Assembly: GCA_024637315.1 (NCBI GenBank)
Contig: JAGXFH010000046.1
Location: forward strand, 1-45,587
Length of the DNA stretch: 45,587 bases
Direction of reading: 5' to 3'
DNA from: Brevirhabdus sp.
GTDB lineage: Bacteria; Pseudomonadota; Alphaproteobacteria; Rhodobacterales; Rhodobacteraceae
Shown: one piece after another, positions 22,665 to 31,435 of the stretch
Layout of the letters: each line of letters begins with the position of its first letter
Position numbering within the stretch: the stretch's first letter is position 1
The notes under the pieces: model-generated
Database searches by the model: none
The model's input: only the letters and a program-made list of their open reading frames with translations
What the model was told of the DNA's origin: nothing
Program-made: the position numbers and the translations under genes

Positions 22665-25382
22665 ATGACGGAGATCAGCCGTGTCGCGCTATTCGGAAAG
22701 CTGAATTCATTGGGCTACCAGGCAATCGAGAGCGCCACCGTGTTCTGCAAGATGCGCGGCAACCCTTATGTCGAGATCGTGCATTGGATCCATCAGATCC
22801 TGAACGGACAGGACAGCGATATTCACCGGATCATCCGGCATTACGATCTGGACCCGTCGAAGATCGCGACGCAGATGACGGCCGCGCTGGATGCGTTGCC
22901 GCGCGGGGCAACGGCGGTCAGTGATCTGTCCGGGCATCTCGAGGATGCGATGGAGCGCGCCTGGGTGTGGGGGTCGCTGCTCTATTCATCCAATCAGGTG
23001 CGCACAGGGCATCTGATCCTCGGCATGCTGAAGACACCGAACCTGCGGAACATCCTGTCGTCGATGTCGCCCGAACTGGCCCGGATCAAGGCCGATGATC
23101 TGGCCGAAGACTTTCACAAGGTTACCGATGGCTCGCCCGAAGACCGGATGACCCCACAGGACAAGTCGGCCACCGGCGGCGGATCCGCGGCGAGACCGGC
23201 CGCGGGCGGCGGCGAACCCGCGCCGGCGGCGATGGGCAAGGAAGAGGCGCTGGCGCAGTTCTGCACCGATCTGACCGAACAGGCACGACGGGGCGAGATT
23301 GATCCGATCGTCGGCCGCGACGAGGAGATCCGCCAGATTGTCGATGTGCTGATGCGACGCCGGCAGAACAATCCGATCCTGACCGGCGAGGCAGGGGTCG
23401 GCAAGACCGCGGTGGTCGAGGGCTTTGCGCTGCGCATTGCCCGCGGCGACGTGCCGCCCGCCTTGCAGGATGCCCGGCTGTTGGCGCTCGATGTCGGTCT
23501 GCTGCAGGCAGGGGCGTCGATGAAGGGCGAGTTCGAAAAGCGTCTGCGCCAGGTCATTGACGAGGTTCAGGCCTCGACCACGCCGATCATCATGTTCATC
23601 GACGAGACCCACACCCTGGTCGGTGCGGGCGGCGCGGCGGGCACCGGCGATGCCGCAAACCTCTTGAAACCGGCGCTGGCGCGCGGAACCCTGCGCACCA
23701 TCGGCGCGACGACCTGGGCCGAGTACAAGAGACATATCGAGAAGGATCCGGCCCTGACCCGCCGCTTTCAGGTGATCGTGGTCGAGGAACCCGATATCGC
23801 CAAGGCCAAGCTGATGATGCGCGGGATCGCCTCGATGCTGGAAAAACACCACAAGGTGCAGGTGCTCGATGAAGGAATCGAGGCCGCCGTCACGCTGTCG
23901 GCGCGCTACATCCCGGCGCGGCAATTGCCTGACAAGTCGGTTTCGGTACTGGATACCGCCTGCGCGCGAGTTGCCGTATCACAGCACGCCGTGCCCGCGG
24001 AGGTCGATGACGCCCGCAAGCGGATCGACGCGCTGACGACCGAACTGGAGATCATCGAGCGCGATGAAACGGCGGGATATGATGTCGCGGATAGGCGCAG
24101 TACGATCAGCAGCTTGAAGGAGGCCGAAGAAGAACGGCTGGAGGGTTTGAACAGCCGCTGGGAAGCGGAAAAGGCGGTGGTCGAGGGCATTCTGGATCTG
24201 CGCGCGCAGTTGCGGGCCGGTGGCGCGCCCGTCGACACGCCCGAAGCTGACAGCGAAGCGGCGGCCGAAGCCAGCCCGATGGACGCTGACGCACGTGCCG
24301 GCTTGCTGGCCGAATTGAAAACCAGGAATGCCGAGTTGGAGGAATTGCAGGGCGAGAACCCGTTGATCCTGCCGATTGTCGATGCCCAGGCGGTGGCAAG
24401 CGTCGTCGGCGACTGGACCGGCATCCCGGTCGGGCGCATCGTGCGCGACGAGATCGAAACGGTTCTGAAGCTCGAAGACCATCTGGCCAAGCGGGTGATC
24501 GGACAGGATCACGCGATGCAGATGATCGCCAAGCGGATCCAGACCAGCCGCGCCGGGCTCGACAATCCGTCGAAGCCGATCGGGGTGTTCCTGCTGGCAG
24601 GCACCTCTGGTGTCGGCAAGACCGAAACCGCGCTGGCGCTGGCAGAAGTACTCTACGGCGGCGAACAGAACGTCATCACCATCAACATGAGCGAGTATCA
24701 GGAGGCGCATACGGTCTCTTCGCTGAAAGGCGCGCCCCCGGGCTATGTCGGCTATGGCGAGGGTGGGGTGCTGACCGAGGCGGTGCGGCGCAAGCCCTAT
24801 TCGGTGGTGTTGCTCGACGAGGTCGAGAAGGCTCATCCGGATGTTCACGAGATCTTCTTTCAGGTCTTCGACAAGGGTCAGATGGAAGACGGCGAAGGCC
24901 GGATGATCGATTTCAAGAACACCCTGATCCTGCTGACCTCGAACGCCGGCAGCGATCTGATCATGGACATGTGCGCCGATCCCGACCTGCTGCCGGAACC
25001 CGAAGGGATGGCAAAGGCGCTGAGAGAGCCGCTGTTGAAGATCTTTCCGGCCGCCCTGCTGGGGCGTCTGGTGACGATCCCCTATTATCCGCTCAGCCCC
25101 GAGATGATCGGCAAGATCACCGTGTTGCAGCTTGACCGGATCAGGAAGCGGGTGATGGAAAGCCACAAGGTGCCGTTCGAATACAGCGACGCTGTCGTGC
25201 AGACCATCGTCGACCGCTGCCAGGAACTGGAAAGCGGTGGCCGGATGATCGACGCTATCGTCACCAACACCATGCTCCCCGAGATCTCGGCCGAGTTCCT
25301 GAAGCGCATGCTGGATGGCGGCGAGGTTGGGAAGGTGGCGATAGATGTGACGGACGGCGCGTTTTCCTATAGTTTCGATTGA
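22665..25382 (+). CDS. clpV: T6SS ATPase ClpV (TssH)
   Basis: A 905-aa AAA+ protein of the ClpV branch. I chose ATG 22665 (M-T-E-I-S) since the frame opens 13 codons earlier in tssG and the conserved N-terminus starts here. It has an N-domain with Clp-N-like helices, a first Walker [10 protein letters not shown] near 242, Walker B F-I-D-E-T-H near 311, a coiled middle domain, and a second Walker [10 protein letters not shown] near 645 with Walker [10 protein letters not shown]. It disassembles the contracted TssB/TssC sheath for reuse. Confidence 0.97.
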   Translation: MTEISRVALFGKLNSLGYQAIESATVFCKMRGNPYVEIVHWIHQILNGQDSDIHRIIRHYDLDPSKIATQMTAALDALPRGATAVSDLSGHLEDAMERAWVWGSLLYSSNQVRTGHLILGMLKTPNLRNILSSMSPELARIKADDLAEDFHKVTDGSPEDRMTPQDKSATGGGSAARPAAGGGEPAPAAMGKEEALAQFCTDLTEQARRGEIDPIVGRDEEIRQIVDVLMRRRQNNPILTGEAGVGKTAVVEGFALRIARGDVPPALQDARLLALDVGLLQAGASMKGEFEKRLRQVIDEVQASTTPIIMFIDETHTLVGAGGAAGTGDAANLLKPALARGTLRTIGATTWAEYKRHIEKDPALTRRFQVIVVEEPDIAKAKLMMRGIASMLEKHHKVQVLDEGIEAAVTLSARYIPARQLPDKSVSVLDTACARVAVSQHAVPAEVDDARKRIDALTTELEIIERDETAGYDVADRRSTISSLKEAEEERLEGLNSRWEAEKAVVEGILDLRAQLRAGGAPVDTPEADSEAAAEASPMDADARAGLLAELKTRNAELEELQGENPLILPIVDAQAVASVVGDWTGIPVGRIVRDEIETVLKLEDHLAKRVIGQDHAMQMIAKRIQTSRAGLDNPSKPIGVFLLAGTSGVGKTETALALAEVLYGGEQNVITINMSEYQEAHTVSSLKGAPPGYVGYGEGGVLTEAVRRKPYSVVLLDEVEKAHPDVHEIFFQVFDKGQMEDGEGRMIDFKNTLILLTSNAGSDLIMDMCADPDLLPEPEGMAKALREPLLKIFPAALLGRLVTIPYYPLSPEMIGKITVLQLDRIRKRVMESHKVPFEYSDAVVQTIVDRCQELESGGRMIDAIVTNTMLPEISAEFLKRMLDGGEVGKVAIDVTDGAFSYSFD

Positions 25383-25418
25383 TGAGAGAGGGGCCGCAAC
25401 AGAGGCGTGGATAGACCG

Positions 25419-26273
25419 ATGGAACAACAACTGGAGACAGTGCACGAGTCGCATCGTGCGAGGCTGCGCGCCTGGCTTGAAACCGGCGTTGTGCAAGGCG
25501 GCATCCTCGGGGTTATTATCTTGAACGCCATAACCCTGGGCCTGGGAACGTCGGACCGTGTCCAGGCGGGTTTCGGCGACGCGCTCTACGTCATCGACAA
25601 GACTGTGCTGACAATCTTCGTGATCGAACTGTCGCTCAAATTCTATGCCTACGGTCTGGGGTTCTTTCGCAGCGCCTGGAACATCTTCGACTTCTTCGTC
25701 GTGGGCGTCGGTCTGCTGCCGCAGACCGACAGCCTCTCGGCCCTTCGAGGGTTGCGCGTCATCCGGGCGCTGCGGCTGTTGTCGGTGGTGCCGCAGATGC
25801 GCGCCGTCGTCCAGGCGCTGCTGGACGCGCTACCCGGTATGGGCGCGGTCATCGTGATGCTGTCCATCGTGTATTACGTCTTCGGGGTGATGGCGACGAT
25901 CATGTACGGCAATGCGTTCGATGCCTGGTTCGGCACGCTGGGCCGGTCGCTTTATTCGCTGTTCCAGATCATGACGCTGGAAAGCTGGTCGATGGGGATC
26001 GTCCGGCCGGTCATGGAGGAGTTTCCGATGGCATGGGCATTCTTCGTACCGTTCATCATCATCACCGCGTTTTCGGTTCTGAACCTCTTCATCGGTCTCC
26101 TCGTGAACACGATGCAGTCCGCGGTGGAGGAAGAGGCCGAGGCGGAGTTCGAGAAACTGCGTCAACTGGTCAAGTCCGAGACCGATCAGGTCGACGCCCA
26201 TGTGATCGAGTTGCAAGACGAAATCCGCGCCCTGCGGGAGGATCTGGCCAAAACACGCGGTGACAAGACATGA
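25419..26273 (+). CDS. BacNav-type voltage-gated sodium channel in the T6SS operon
   Basis: A 284-aa (from ATG 25419; GTG 25407 possible) six-helix ion channel. S4 has arginines at exactly every third residue (R110, R113, R116, R119). The pore loop has T186-L-E-S-W-S-M192, the selectivity filter of characterised bacterial sodium channels such as NavAb. S5 and S6 flank it, and the C-terminus (about 235-284) is an acidic neck plus helix expected to form a four-stranded coiled coil. So by family it should be a homotetrameric, voltage-gated Na+ channel in the inner membrane. It sits between clpV and the TssB-TssC fusion in the same direction and ends overlapping the next start (ATGA), so it is part of the operon. 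A role in T6SS control or sensing is inferred from position only. Confidence 0.93.
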   Translation: MEQQLETVHESHRARLRAWLETGVVQGGILGVIILNAITLGLGTSDRVQAGFGDALYVIDKTVLTIFVIELSLKFYAYGLGFFRSAWNIFDFFVVGVGLLPQTDSLSALRGLRVIRALRLLSVVPQMRAVVQALLDALPGMGAVIVMLSIVYYVFGVMATIMYGNAFDAWFGTLGRSLYSLFQIMTLESWSMGIVRPVMEEFPMAWAFFVPFIIITAFSVLNLFIGLLVNTMQSAVEEEAEAEFEKLRQLVKSETDQVDAHVIELQDEIRALREDLAKTRGDKT

Positions 26274-28039
26274 GCGACCGGATGCCCTCGTTTGGAAAGA
26301 TGTCGGTGCCGCGAACCGGTCCGCCGGTCCGCAAGCGGTTTCGGATGGCGGTGTTTGGCGATTTCACCGGTCGTTCCGCAAATGGTGTGATCGAGACAGG
26401 CAAGGCGCTTGCCAACCGTCGGCCGGTATTGCTCGATGTCGATACGATCGAGGATGTGATCGAAGGCTTCGCGACCACGTTGATCCTGCCGATCGGCAAG
26501 GACGACGCCGGGATCGAGGTGAAACTTGGCTCGCTGGACGATCTGCACCCGGATGAGCTTTACGACAATGTAGAGATGTTTCAATCGCTGTCGGCGCTCA
26601 AGCAGAGGCTGGGCACGGGTTCGATGGTGGAACGGGCCTCGGAAGAGTTGCGAGGCTGGGCAGAGAGCTTCGGCAAGAAGGTCAAGCTGCCGAAACGATC
26701 GGGCGCCACGGCGGTGCCTGCGGATCGCAGGCTGAGTGACTTTCAGGCGCTGATCGGCGACACCAAGGGCCGGCTGCGCCAAGCCAGTCCGGCAGAGGAT
26801 CTGATCGCGCGCGTCGTCGGGCCGCATATCGTGGCCGCGCCAGATCCCGGCGTTCAGGCGCTGCAGGCGGCGGTCGATGATGCGATTGGGTCGGCGATGC
26901 GGCTGATCCTGCACCACCCGGAATTTCAGGCGGTCGAGGCGCAGTGGCGGTCTCTGGACCTTCTGGCGCGCAGCATCGAAACCGACGAAACGCTGGAGAT
27001 CGTGCTCTTCGATGTTTCGGCCGAAGAAATCGCCACGGATCTTGCGGCCAGCGACGATCTTTCGGAAAGCGGGCTGTTCGCGTTGTTGCGAGATGCGGTC
27101 GCGACGGGCGAGGGCGCCGGTGCGGGCGGATTTTCGGCGCTCTTTGGACTCTACACGTTCGAGGAAACACCTCCGCATGCAGAGTTGCTGGGGCGTGTTG
27201 CCAAGGTGGCGGCGCATGTGGACGCGCCGTTCTTCACGGCGATCTCGCCGGCCTTCCTGGACCGGGCCGAGGGTGTGCATCACCCGCTCGTCTCTCGCGC
27301 CTGGGAGCGTTTGCGGGCGCTGCCCGAGGCGGCCTATCTGGGCGTTGCCACGCCACGCTTCATGCTGCGTCGACCCTATGGGGCGAAATCCGACCCGGTT
27401 CATGCCTTCAAGTTCGAGGAATTCAGCAATCAAGAGGGCCTCTCGGGGATGCTCTGGGCGAACCCGGTGGTCTTGATTGCGATCCTTCTGGCGCAGACCT
27501 ATTCCAATGACGGCGCTGAAATGTCGCTTGGCAGCGTGATGTCGCTTGGGGACATTCCCTATCATCTTGTCATAGACCGCTACGGTGATCAGGTGGCGCT
27601 GCCCTGCACCGAACGCAATCTGACCACGTCGAAGGTCGAGATCGTCGGCCGCCGTGGCTTCATGCCGGTAGTGTCGATCAAGGGGCGCGACGAGATCCGG
27701 CTGGCCTCGTTCTATGCCTTGGGCGGCCAGCCGATCGCAGGGCCCTGGGGGCGGCCTGCCTTGCAGGATGCGCTTGAATCGGCGCCCGGCGCGGCAAAGC
27801 AGGGGCGCCCGAAGCCGCTGCAGCCGGTGATCACGCTGGAAGAAGAAATCCCGGTCCCGGAAAAGCCGGAGCCCGAACCGGATGAGGAAGAAGAGCCGGA
27901 GGCTGACGATGAGAATGATACGTCGCTTGATGACCTTCTGGCCAGTTTTGACGAAGATGGCGAAGATGGCGACGAGGATGAGGGTGCCGATGATGAAATG
28001 ATGGATGCCGAACTGGCAGCATTGCTGGAGGATCTGTGA
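26270..28039 (+). CDS. TssB-TssC fusion sheath-like protein with acidic tail
   Basis: A 589-aa protein. Residues about 20-115 follow TssB: F-R-M-A-V-F-G-D-F-T-G-R-S, then L-L-D-V-D-T-I-E-D and L-G-S-L-D-D-L-H-P-D-E-L. Residues about 150-515 follow TssC: L-I-L-H-H-P-E-F-Q-A-V-E-A-Q-W-R-S-L near 207, T-P-P-H-A-E-L-L-G near 301, and P-R-F-M-L-R-R-P-Y-G. Residues about 525-589 are an Asp/Glu-rich tail ending in hydrophobic A-A-L-L-E-D-L. So one chain covers both sheath subunits, alongside the separate tssB and tssC genes. It may cap, nucleate or bridge the sheath to the baseplate, or be a specialised regulator. Start overlaps the channel gene; stop overlaps the next gene. Confidence 0.9.
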   Translation: MSDRMPSFGKMSVPRTGPPVRKRFRMAVFGDFTGRSANGVIETGKALANRRPVLLDVDTIEDVIEGFATTLILPIGKDDAGIEVKLGSLDDLHPDELYDNVEMFQSLSALKQRLGTGSMVERASEELRGWAESFGKKVKLPKRSGATAVPADRRLSDFQALIGDTKGRLRQASPAEDLIARVVGPHIVAAPDPGVQALQAAVDDAIGSAMRLILHHPEFQAVEAQWRSLDLLARSIETDETLEIVLFDVSAEEIATDLAASDDLSESGLFALLRDAVATGEGAGAGGFSALFGLYTFEETPPHAELLGRVAKVAAHVDAPFFTAISPAFLDRAEGVHHPLVSRAWERLRALPEAAYLGVATPRFMLRRPYGAKSDPVHAFKFEEFSNQEGLSGMLWANPVVLIAILLAQTYSNDGAEMSLGSVMSLGDIPYHLVIDRYGDQVALPCTERNLTTSKVEIVGRRGFMPVVSIKGRDEIRLASFYALGGQPIAGPWGRPALQDALESAPGAAKQGRPKPLQPVITLEEEIPVPEKPEPEPDEEEEPEADDENDTSLDDLLASFDEDGEDGDEDEGADDEMMDAELAALLEDL

Positions 28040-28335
28040 TGAATGCGTTTGATGGACTTCCCGGCGGAGGCGGTGGTCCCCGGATCACCCTGATTTCGGT
28101 CGAACGGACAAATTACTACCTCTATGAGGGAGAGGATTTCCTGAACCAGTTGTTGCTGAGCGACGGAGAATTTCCCGTACCGGTGCGCTGTGTTCATTTC
28201 GCGAGTGTATTTGAGCAGAAGAGTTTTCTGGGTGAGGATGTCAGCCTTGCCGCATTGTGGGGGATCAACCCCGAGATCGTCGAGAGGCTACGCCGGGACG
28301 ATTATTTGTTGGAGTTTGACGCACCGCTGGATTGA
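28039..28335 (+). CDS. Small conserved-looking T6SS protein of unknown function
   Basis: A 98-aa soluble protein starting at ATG 28039, overlapping the stop of the fusion gene. It begins with a Gly-rich segment, then I-T-L-I-S-V-E-R-T-N-Y-Y-L-Y-E-G-E-D-F and ends W-G-I-N-P-E-I-V-E-R-L and Y-L-L-E-F-D-A-P-L-D. No membrane segment or signal. I do not recognise it. The coupling to the fusion and placement directly before vgrG suggest a spike or baseplate adaptor; a resemblance of the W-x-I-N-P end to phage tail LysM-like proteins is too weak to use. Confidence 0.8.
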   Translation: MNAFDGLPGGGGGPRITLISVERTNYYLYEGEDFLNQLLLSDGEFPVPVRCVHFASVFEQKSFLGEDVSLAALWGINPEIVERLRRDDYLLEFDAPLD

Positions 28336-28365
28336 CCAGTGGAGGCGTGGGAAAGGGTGGTCATC

Positions 28366-30507
28366 GTGGCAGCGGACCTGGAACTTGAGAATCGCAATCT
28401 GCGGATGGAAGGCGATTACACGGCCGAGAACCTATACGTCAAAAGCGCCGAGGTCGTCGAAGGGCTCAGCAAGCTGACAGAGACGACGATCGAGTTCATC
28501 TGCAAGGACAAGACGCTGGAACTGAAGAAAGTTGTCGGATCGCGGATCACGCTGTGTCTCGATACTCCGGAAGGCGGCGAACGAACATTTACCGGGCGCT
28601 GCATATCGGCCGAATATATCGGCCTGTCTCAGGGCATGGGCCATTTCATGGCGCAGGTCCGGCCATTCTTATGGTTTCTGACGCGCGGACAGGACTGCCG
28701 GATCTTCCAGGAGAAATCGACGCCCGAGATCATCAAGGAGGTCTTGAGTGATTATGGATTCGGCTCTGACATTGATGACAAGCTGACCGAGACGTATCCC
28801 AAGCGGACGTACTGTGTGCAATACCGAGAAAGCGACTATGATTTCCTGTGCCGCCTGATGCAGGAGGAAGGCATCTATTTCTATTTTGTCGAAGACAACA
28901 GAAAGGAAAAGTTGATCCTTGCCGACGGAATCGGCGCCCACCAGCCAACACCGGGCGGGCCGACATTTTCGTTCAAGTTCCGGGAGACCGCCGGATATCG
29001 GCGCAAGGAAGATCACATCTTCGACTGGAATGCGGTCGAGGGGCAGACGCCGGGCAAGGTGACGCTGGATGATTTCGACTTCTCCAGGCCCAACGCGGAT
29101 CTGAAACAGGCAAAGTCGATCGAGAAGGGCACCCATTCGCACAAGAACCACGAGATCTACGACTATCCGGGCCATCTTCGTCAGAACGGCATGGACAGCC
29201 CGCAGGATGCGGACATGTCCCAGATCGACGAAGCGGCAGAGCGCAAGACGCGGGTTCGGATGGAGGCCCGCGCCGTCGAACATGTGCGCTGGCGTGGCGC
29301 CGGCAACGTGCGCAATATGGCCAACGGCCAGACCTTCAAGCTCAAGGATCACCCAAGGGTCCGGGACGAGACCGAATTCCTGATCGTGGCCGCGACCCAC
29401 AAGTTGCAGGTCGAATCCGATTACGAGGACGAAGAGACCAGGAACCAGATGCTCGATGAGCGACTGGAAACTGACGAGTCGAACCAGGACGCCTATCGCT
29501 GCCTGTTCGAGGTGATCCCGAAGAACGAACCTTTCCGGGCACCCATCGCCACGCCGTGGCCGGAAATCCCGGGCATTCACACCGCGATCGTGACGGGACC
29601 TTCCGGCGAGGAGATCTATACCGACGATTACGGCCGCATCAAGGTCCAGTTTCACTGGGACAGGGATGGTGAAAACAACGAGAACACGACCTGCTGGGTG
29701 CGCTGCGTGATGCCTTGGACGGGCAAGAACTGGGGCATCATCTCGATCCCGCGGATTGGTCAGGAAGTCGTCATCCACTTCGAAGAAGGCAACCCCGACC
29801 GGCCGGTCTGCACTGGCATGCTCTACAATGCCGACACGATGCCGCCCTATACGCTTCCCGACAACATGACCCAGACCGGGATCGTCACGCGAAGCACCAA
29901 GGGCGGCAGCGCCGACACGTTCAACGAGTTGATCTTCGAGGACAAGATCGACGAGGAATTCGTGCGCCTGCAATCCGAGAAGGACTATAAGGAGACCATC
30001 AAGAACAATGCCGAGATCACCATTGGCATGGAAAAGATGGATCCGGGGGATCTGACCCAGACGATCTACCACACAAAGACGGAGACGATCAAAACCGGCG
30101 ATCATATCTTCACGGTCGAGGAAGGCAATCAGCAGGTCTTCGTCAAGACCGATCACGCCGAGACGGTAGAGGGTAAATCGACCGTGGAGATTACGGGGAA
30201 TTACTCGCAGACCGTCAAGGAGGGCAATGTCATCCGAGAGGTTTCGCAGGGCAATGAGGACGTCACCATAAGCCTTGGCAACTTCACCCTGGATACGTCG
30301 GCCGGCAAGGTCGAAGTGACGGCTGCGCAATCCATAGAACTCAAGGTCGGACCATCTTCGGTGCTGATCAACAATCAGGGTGTGACCATCAAGGGGCCGA
30401 TGATAAATGTCGAGGGAACCGCGATGTTGACCGCCAAGGCGCCGACCAGCACCGTCAAGGGGGACATGCTGTTGACCCTCAAGGGCGGCATGACGATGAT
30501 CAACTAG
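28366..30507 (+). CDS. vgrG: T6SS spike protein VgrG (TssI)
   Basis: A VgrG of about 713 residues without an obvious extra effector domain. I chose GTG 28366 because AAAGGG lies eight bases upstream; GTG 28339 or 28357 are alternatives. The gp27-like part has G-x-C-x-x-A-E-Y and Q-Y-R-E-S-D-Y-D-F-L-C-R-L-M-Q-E-E-G-I-Y-F-Y-F, both diagnostic. The gp5-like OB fold has D-x-Y-G-R-I-K-V-Q-F-H-W-D near 420 and I-P-R-I-G-Q-E-V. The C-terminal beta-helix (about 560-713) is repeat-like with T-I-K and V-x-V-x-x. It forms the puncturing tip and pairs with the PAAR gene downstream. Confidence 0.96.
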   Translation: MAADLELENRNLRMEGDYTAENLYVKSAEVVEGLSKLTETTIEFICKDKTLELKKVVGSRITLCLDTPEGGERTFTGRCISAEYIGLSQGMGHFMAQVRPFLWFLTRGQDCRIFQEKSTPEIIKEVLSDYGFGSDIDDKLTETYPKRTYCVQYRESDYDFLCRLMQEEGIYFYFVEDNRKEKLILADGIGAHQPTPGGPTFSFKFRETAGYRRKEDHIFDWNAVEGQTPGKVTLDDFDFSRPNADLKQAKSIEKGTHSHKNHEIYDYPGHLRQNGMDSPQDADMSQIDEAAERKTRVRMEARAVEHVRWRGAGNVRNMANGQTFKLKDHPRVRDETEFLIVAATHKLQVESDYEDEETRNQMLDERLETDESNQDAYRCLFEVIPKNEPFRAPIATPWPEIPGIHTAIVTGPSGEEIYTDDYGRIKVQFHWDRDGENNENTTCWVRCVMPWTGKNWGIISIPRIGQEVVIHFEEGNPDRPVCTGMLYNADTMPPYTLPDNMTQTGIVTRSTKGGSADTFNELIFEDKIDEEFVRLQSEKDYKETIKNNAEITIGMEKMDPGDLTQTIYHTKTETIKTGDHIFTVEEGNQQVFVKTDHAETVEGKSTVEITGNYSQTVKEGNVIREVSQGNEDVTISLGNFTLDTSAGKVEVTAAQSIELKVGPSSVLINNQGVTIKGPMINVEGTAMLTAKAPTSTVKGDMLLTLKGGMTMIN

Positions 30508-30515
30508 GGCCAGAT

Positions 30516-31127
30516 ATGTCAGACCGATTCTCCGACCTCAAGAAGATCCCCAAGGAACCCGCGGCGCGGATGCTGGCGCGGGTGCATGTCAAGCTGGCGA
30601 CCCCGGTTTCGGCCCCCGTCAGTGCGCCGGTAGAGGTGGTTCTGGATGAACTGGCCGGGAAGGAAGCCTGGGTCGATGTCCTGAAGCTGCTGGCGATCGC
30701 CTTGCCGGCGCGCGAAGCTGTTTGGTGGGCCTGCATCGCGGCGCGCGACGTGGTGGGCCATGACAAGAAGGCCACGACACCCTGCCTCAAGGCAAGCGAG
30801 GCCTGGGTGTTCGACCCGACAGAGAAAAACCGCGAAGCGGCGCGGGTGTCGCTGGACAATGTCTATATCGACGACGACACCGAACTTTGTGCTACCGCTG
30901 CAATGTATGCGCCTGGCAACATGGGCCCCGGCGATCTTGCGGACTACCCCGCCCCGGCAGGTGCGGTGTCCTCCTGTGCGTTCGGGATGAACATGGTATC
31001 CTTGTCCGCCGCCACAGATTTTGACGCGCATTTGCAGTTACTTATTGACCGTGCCGTCGATATCGCGCGTGGTGGGAACGGTCAGTTGGCCCCCGCCGAG
31101 GCGACTGAAGCAACAGGAGAAGTCTGA
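30516..31127 (+). CDS. DUF6931-like T6SS-associated protein
   Basis: A 203-aa soluble protein. L-P-A-R-E-A-V-W-W-A-C-I-A-A-R (about 67-81) and the following A-S-E-A-W-V-F-D-P-T-E-K-N-R-E-A-A pattern resemble the small family I know as DUF6931, often seen beside vgrG and PAAR genes. Function unknown; a chaperone or adaptor for loading the spike is a common guess for genes in this place. The N-terminus has A-P-V-S-A-P-V repeats. Four cysteines occur. It ends overlapping the PAAR start (TGATG). Confidence 0.7.
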   Translation: MSDRFSDLKKIPKEPAARMLARVHVKLATPVSAPVSAPVEVVLDELAGKEAWVDVLKLLAIALPAREAVWWACIAARDVVGHDKKATTPCLKASEAWVFDPTEKNREAARVSLDNVYIDDDTELCATAAMYAPGNMGPGDLADYPAPAGAVSSCAFGMNMVSLSAATDFDAHLQLLIDRAVDIARGGNGQLAPAEATEATGEV

Positions 31128-31426
31128 TGGGATTTCCACAGGCCCGCATGACGGACATCCATACCTGCACGGCGCCGCCGGCCTTTCCGTCGCCGATCCT
31201 GCCCCCCTGTGCGGTCACCGTCCTGGTCGGAAAGCTGCCCGCGGCGCGCGCGCTGATGGACATGGCGATGACCGGCTCGCCGCCGGTGCCGCCGGCGCCG
31301 CACATGTTCCCGGTCGGCTCGTTCACGGTGCTGATCAACAAGATGCCTGCGCTCCGGATCAAGGACACCTGCATGTTGGGCGGCCCGATCATCAAGGGCG
31401 AATTCACGGTTCTGACGGGCGGATAG
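31127..31426 (+). CDS. PAAR spike-tip protein
   Basis: A 99-aa stand-alone PAAR protein with no effector extension. M-T-D-I-H-T-C near residue 8 and the P-A-A-R-A-L-M-D-M-A pattern near 38 are PAAR-like; the chain ends in G-G-P-I-I-K-G near 84. His12, Cys14 and later residues are likely zinc ligands; the second Cys (D-T-C-M) is near 80. PAAR proteins cap the VgrG trimer and sharpen the tip. Start overlaps the previous stop, so vgrG, the DUF6931-like gene and PAAR form one spike module. Confidence 0.95.
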   Translation: MGFPQARMTDIHTCTAPPAFPSPILPPCAVTVLVGKLPAARALMDMAMTGSPPVPPAPHMFPVGSFTVLINKMPALRIKDTCMLGGPIIKGEFTVLTGG

Positions 31427-31435
31427 AAGAGACGT

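Noticed and set aside
23979-25496. Minus-strand open frame (505 codons) opposite clpV
   Set aside because: Shadow of clpV; no recognisable content and overlaps the certain gene.
28669-30330. Long minus-strand open frame (553 codons) opposite vgrG
   Set aside because: It is a mirror of GC-rich vgrG codons; its translation has no recognisable domain and vgrG is certain.
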